Source: Gammaproteobacteria bacterium (GTDB lineage: Bacteria > Pseudomonadota > Gammaproteobacteria > Chromatiales > Chromatiaceae). From it: 7,778 nucleotides of DNA. The stretch spans positions 1 through 7,778 of the forward strand of contig DAOUQU010000064.1 in NCBI GenBank assembly GCA_030625445.1. Reading direction: 5' to 3'. The position numbers were made by a program, and so were the translations under genes. Below, piece by piece: positions 5,500 through 7,778 of the stretch; positions within the stretch are counted from its first letter, which is position 1; every line of letters starts with the position of its first letter. The notes beneath the pieces are model-generated. The model saw only the letters and a list, made by a program, of their open reading frames with translations. It was not told where the DNA came from and did not search any database.

Positions 5500-5790
5500 A
5501 TGAACGACGAAATCAAGCAGAAAATTCTGGATAAAGAGACATGGCTGCGAGGGCTGTACATGTTGCTGTTTATACTGATAGCCGGCGTGGCCAGATTTGT
5601 CATTGCGGTGGTTGTACTGTTTCAGTTTTTCTCTGTGCTCTTTACTGGGAATACCAATGCGCAACTGCTTATCCTGGGACAGAACCTGAGTACCTACATC
5701 TACCAGATTACGCTTTTCCTGACATTCAACAGCGAACGGCGTCCATTTCCGTTCGGTGATTGGCCGGATGGAGCGCCCCGGCGTCTATGA
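5500..5790 (+). CDS. DUF4389 domain-containing membrane protein
   Basis: This 96-residue inner-membrane protein of unknown function belongs, by its pattern, to the DUF4389 family. A charged N-terminus (1-16) precedes a hydrophobic region from about residue 18 to 48, long enough for two short segments split around Arg32. It continues FQFFSVLFTGNTN and then a segment ending YIYQITLFLTFNSERRPFPFGDWP (about 67-89). The FLTFNSE-RPFPF-DWP end is characteristic of the family. No strong ribosome binding site is visible before the ATG (only GGA about 10 nt away). The symporter gene starts 51 bp downstream on the same strand, so co-transcription is possible. No biochemical role is known for the family. 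Confidence 0.85.
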   Translation: MNDEIKQKILDKETWLRGLYMLLFILIAGVARFVIAVVVLFQFFSVLFTGNTNAQLLILGQNLSTYIYQITLFLTFNSERRPFPFGDWPDGAPRRL

Positions 5791-5792
5791 AC

Positions 5793-5807
5793 ACGACTAT
5801 ATGTCGT
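5793..5807. promoter_or_regulatory. Short palindrome upstream of the symporter gene
   Basis: ACGAC-TATAT-GTCGT is a perfect 5-bp inverted repeat around a 5-bp AT centre, directly after the DUF4389 stop and 35 bp ahead of the symporter ATG. An overlapping inverted pair, ATATGT (5799-5804) and ACATAT (5818-5823), is also present. Either could be a regulator site, but both are short enough to be chance. Confidence 0.2.
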
Positions 5808-5841
5808 TAATAACTGCACATATCCCGCAGAGGAGAAAAGT

Positions 5842-7200
5842 ATGAGCACCAATGGTAAAGGAATGAGCCTGACGCTCAAGGTATTGATTGGAATGGTTAC
5901 CGGTATTTTTGTCGGCCTGGCGATCAACCTGGGCGGCATGAATGCCGAGGGTTCATTCATCAATGAATACATTGTCGGCGGGCTGTTTCATGTTGTTGGC
6001 AAGATGTTCGTCAGCGCCCTGAAAATGCTGGTGGTGCCGCTGGTTCTGCTGTCATTGATCAGCGGTGTTTGCGGTATCGGCAATCTGAGTACGCTGGGAC
6101 GCGTGGGGGGCAAGTCGTTTGCCCTCTATATGCTGACTACCGCCATTGCCATTGCTTCGGCGATCGGACTTGCAATCATCGTGGCGCCGGGTAAAGGCAT
6201 GAATGCGGTAACAGCAGCGACATTTACGGGCAAGGAGGCGCCGCCGCTGACCGATGTGCTGATCAATATCATCCCGACCAATCCTGTTCAGGCGCTTGCA
6301 TCCAGTGAGATGCTGCAAATTATCTTCTTCGCTATATTGCTCGGCATCAGTATTCTGATGGTTGGGAAAAAAGCCAAACATCTGATGCAGGGAGTCGAGA
6401 TCGGCAACGAAGTGATGATGAAGATGGTGCACATCATCATGAGCATTGCGCCCTATGCGGTTTTTTGCCTGATTGCCCAGTCCATGGCCGAACTTGGTCT
6501 TGATCTGCTCGGCCATTTGGCTGGCTATGTGCTGGTGCTGGTCGCCGCCCTGATGCTGCACCTCTTCGTCACACTGATGATTATTTTAAAGGTGTTTTCC
6601 GGATTGAATCCCGTCATATTCCTCAAAAAAATGCGTAGTGTGCAGGTGTTTGGATTCAGTACCGCCAGTTCCAATGCAACGATTCCTGTCACGTTGCGCA
6701 CGGTCACCGAACGTCTTGGCGTAGACAACTCTGTAGCCTCCTTCACCGTCCCTTTCGGCGCCACCATCAACATGGATGGCACGGCAATCATGCAGGGTGT
6801 TGCCACTGTTTTTATCGCCAATGTCTATAATGTGGAATTGGGAGTGATGGGATACCTGACAGTCATTTTGATGTCGGTGCTGGCGTCTGTCGGCACGGCC
6901 GGTGTTCCCGGAGTGGGCCTGATCATGCTCTCCATGGTCTTCACCCAGGTGGGCCTTCCCGTCGAAGGCATCGGTTTGATCCTCGGCGTGGATCGTCTGT
7001 TGGACATGATTCGCACGGCGGTCAACGTCTCGGGTGACGCAGCAGTCTCCTCGATCGTTGCCAAAAGCGAGGGCAAGATGGATGTCGCCGTTTATAACGA
7101 CCCTGATGCCGGCCTCGTCGACGATGCCGATCTTGATATCGACGAAGCGCTGGAGCTGGAGATGGCCGAGGTCATTCATCAAACGCATGACCAGCAGTAG
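5842..7200 (+). CDS. Dicarboxylate/amino acid:cation symporter (DAACS family)
   Basis: This inner-membrane secondary transporter of the glutamate/dicarboxylate (DAACS, SLC1-like) family has 452 residues, the usual length. It shows alternating hydrophobic segments from residue 10, the first re-entrant hairpin with SSNATIP (276-282), the NMDGT motif (310-314) important for Na+ coupling, the second hairpin ASVGTAGVPG (348-357), and the last helix LDMIRTAVNVSGD (387-399). Asp388, Arg391, Thr392, Asn395 and Asp399 line up with the aspartate- and ion-binding residues of GltPh, which favours acidic amino acids over plain C4-dicarboxylates. The C-terminal 40 residues (413-452) are an acidic cytoplasmic tail. 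The start is clear, with AGAGGAGA at 5831-5838. It faces the Mut7-C gene tail to tail, with 30 bp between the stops and no visible terminator. Confidence 0.95.
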   Translation: MSTNGKGMSLTLKVLIGMVTGIFVGLAINLGGMNAEGSFINEYIVGGLFHVVGKMFVSALKMLVVPLVLLSLISGVCGIGNLSTLGRVGGKSFALYMLTTAIAIASAIGLAIIVAPGKGMNAVTAATFTGKEAPPLTDVLINIIPTNPVQALASSEMLQIIFFAILLGISILMVGKKAKHLMQGVEIGNEVMMKMVHIIMSIAPYAVFCLIAQSMAELGLDLLGHLAGYVLVLVAALMLHLFVTLMIILKVFSGLNPVIFLKKMRSVQVFGFSTASSNATIPVTLRTVTERLGVDNSVASFTVPFGATINMDGTAIMQGVATVFIANVYNVELGVMGYLTVILMSVLASVGTAGVPGVGLIMLSMVFTQVGLPVEGIGLILGVDRLLDMIRTAVNVSGDAAVSSIVAKSEGKMDVAVYNDPDAGLVDDADLDIDEALELEMAEVIHQTHDQQ

Positions 7201-7230
7201 TCGACAGATTGTGCCGTATGGCTGATGGTT

Positions 7231-7778
7231 TCACTCATGCAGTGACAAGTTTTCCAGTTTGAGCAGCATTTTTTCGTAATGAGGCCCTCTCCAGTAGACT
7301 TTTCCGCACGCTTCACAGCGATAGAAGCGGTTGTAGTAGCGTCTGGTCAGTGGTTTGAGTTGATCGATAATGTCTTTTTTTTCCACCTCAGTAATCACTC
7401 CATTGCACTCCAGGCAGCGCTTGAAAGGAACAACCTGAGCGGTTAAATCAAATCGTTTGAGGATTTCAGCGATCTGTTCGTCAGGATCATGCGCCCGCAC
7501 ACAGTAGGCGTGGGTGATGATTTTCCGGCGCAGCAGAAAGCGATCGCGGGTCAGTAGAATGCGTCTCTTCTCAATAGAGATTGTGGCGAGTTCTGCATCT
7601 GAGTAGTCATTGCGGTAGAGCGTGTCAAAACCCAGTAAGCGTAACCAGCGTGCGAGTTTTCCGAGATTCACATCCACGACAAAACGGAGTTTGCGTAGAG
7701 GATGCTCGCGCAGACGAACCAGCGGAGTCACGTCAAATGATTCAAAAACGGGATAAACCGCAACCCGGTCGCTATGTT
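7231..7778 (-). CDS. Mut7-C RNase domain protein with N-terminal ubiquitin-like segment (5' end outside window)
   Basis: The frame is open from the window edge to the TGA at 7233-7231, giving 181 visible residues. The core is a Mut7-C (DUF82) domain, a PIN-like fold predicted to act as an RNase. FVVDVNLGKLARWLRLLGFDT carries the first acidic residue. DYSDAELATISIEKRRILLTRDRFLL follows with further acidic positions. A C-terminal zinc ribbon has Cys pairs RCLECNG and RCEACGKVYW. The residues upstream (DRVAVYPVFESFDVTPL) match the end of the ubiquitin-like/ThiS-like domain that often precedes Mut7-C. So the true start lies beyond the window, and the in-frame GTG at 7731 is not the start. Substrate unknown; the protein is likely cytoplasmic. 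Confidence 0.9.
   Translation of the reverse strand, partial: HSDRVAVYPVFESFDVTPLVRLREHPLRKLRFVVDVNLGKLARWLRLLGFDTLYRNDYSDAELATISIEKRRILLTRDRFLLRRKIITHAYCVRAHDPDEQIAEILKRFDLTAQVVPFKRCLECNGVITEVEKKDIIDQLKPLTRRYYNRFYRCEACGKVYWRGPHYEKMLLKLENLSLHE

Noticed and set aside
6052..7188. Minus-strand open frames opposite the symporter gene
   Set aside because: They are antisense to a well-supported membrane transporter and rich in His, Asp and Gln, as expected for shadow frames.
7201..7230. Terminator between the symporter and Mut7-C genes
   Set aside because: The 30-bp gap has no GC-rich hairpin followed by a T-tract in either direction.
7729..7731. GTG as the start codon of the Mut7-C gene
   Set aside because: The frame stays open upstream and continues with residues that belong to the preceding ubiquitin-like domain, so this GTG encodes an internal Val.

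Overview
The window reads as a chromosomal segment of a free-living or symbiotic gammaproteobacterium. The evidence is close protein resemblance to gammaproteobacterial families (AspRS, YaeQ, ArfB, DUF4389) and a moderate-GC, dense gene layout. The intergenic gaps are unusually full of small repeats. All genes are ordinary housekeeping or accessory genes. I see no phage, insertion sequence, CRISPR array, RNA gene or toxin system, and no obviously new multi-gene system. The most unusual material is the non-coding DNA.

Layout. (1) 1-132 holds the 3' end of an unidentified gene, followed by a repeat-bearing gap. (2) 328-2499, plus strand: a small FmdB-type zinc-ribbon gene, then aspS (aspartyl-tRNA synthetase), probably one operon. 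The best aspS start is 700, not the longer in-frame 667. (3) 2500-2707: a gap made of a degenerate heptamer repeat and a perfect 7-bp tandem array in opposite orientation; the array abuts the stop codon of the next gene. (4) 3851-2708, minus strand: arfB (stalled-ribosome rescue hydrolase), then yaeQ, separated by a pair of REP-like hairpins. (5) 3935-5282, plus strand: a DsbA/FrnE-like thiol oxidoreductase and an OsmC-family protein, separated by a gap with inverted repeats. (6) 5283-5499: a gap dominated by a 27-bp imperfect inverted repeat with 10-bp periodicity. (7) 5500-7200, plus strand: a DUF4389 membrane protein and a sodium/proton-coupled dicarboxylate/acidic amino acid symporter. (8) 7778-7231, minus strand: a Mut7-C RNase-domain protein with a preceding ubiquitin-like segment, cut by the window edge.

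Functional links. aspS and arfB both serve translation (tRNA charging and rescue of stalled ribosomes). The DsbA-like and OsmC-like genes are both cysteine-based redox proteins and could act in the same oxidative or thiol stress setting, but that is inferred from adjacency only. At least four unrelated-looking repeat types occupy the gaps. The REP-like hairpins at two sites show compensatory stem changes, which argues that the hairpin structure itself is kept. The AspRS carries residues (His30, Gly81) that I associate with the non-discriminating bacterial type, suggesting an indirect route to Asn-tRNA in this organism.
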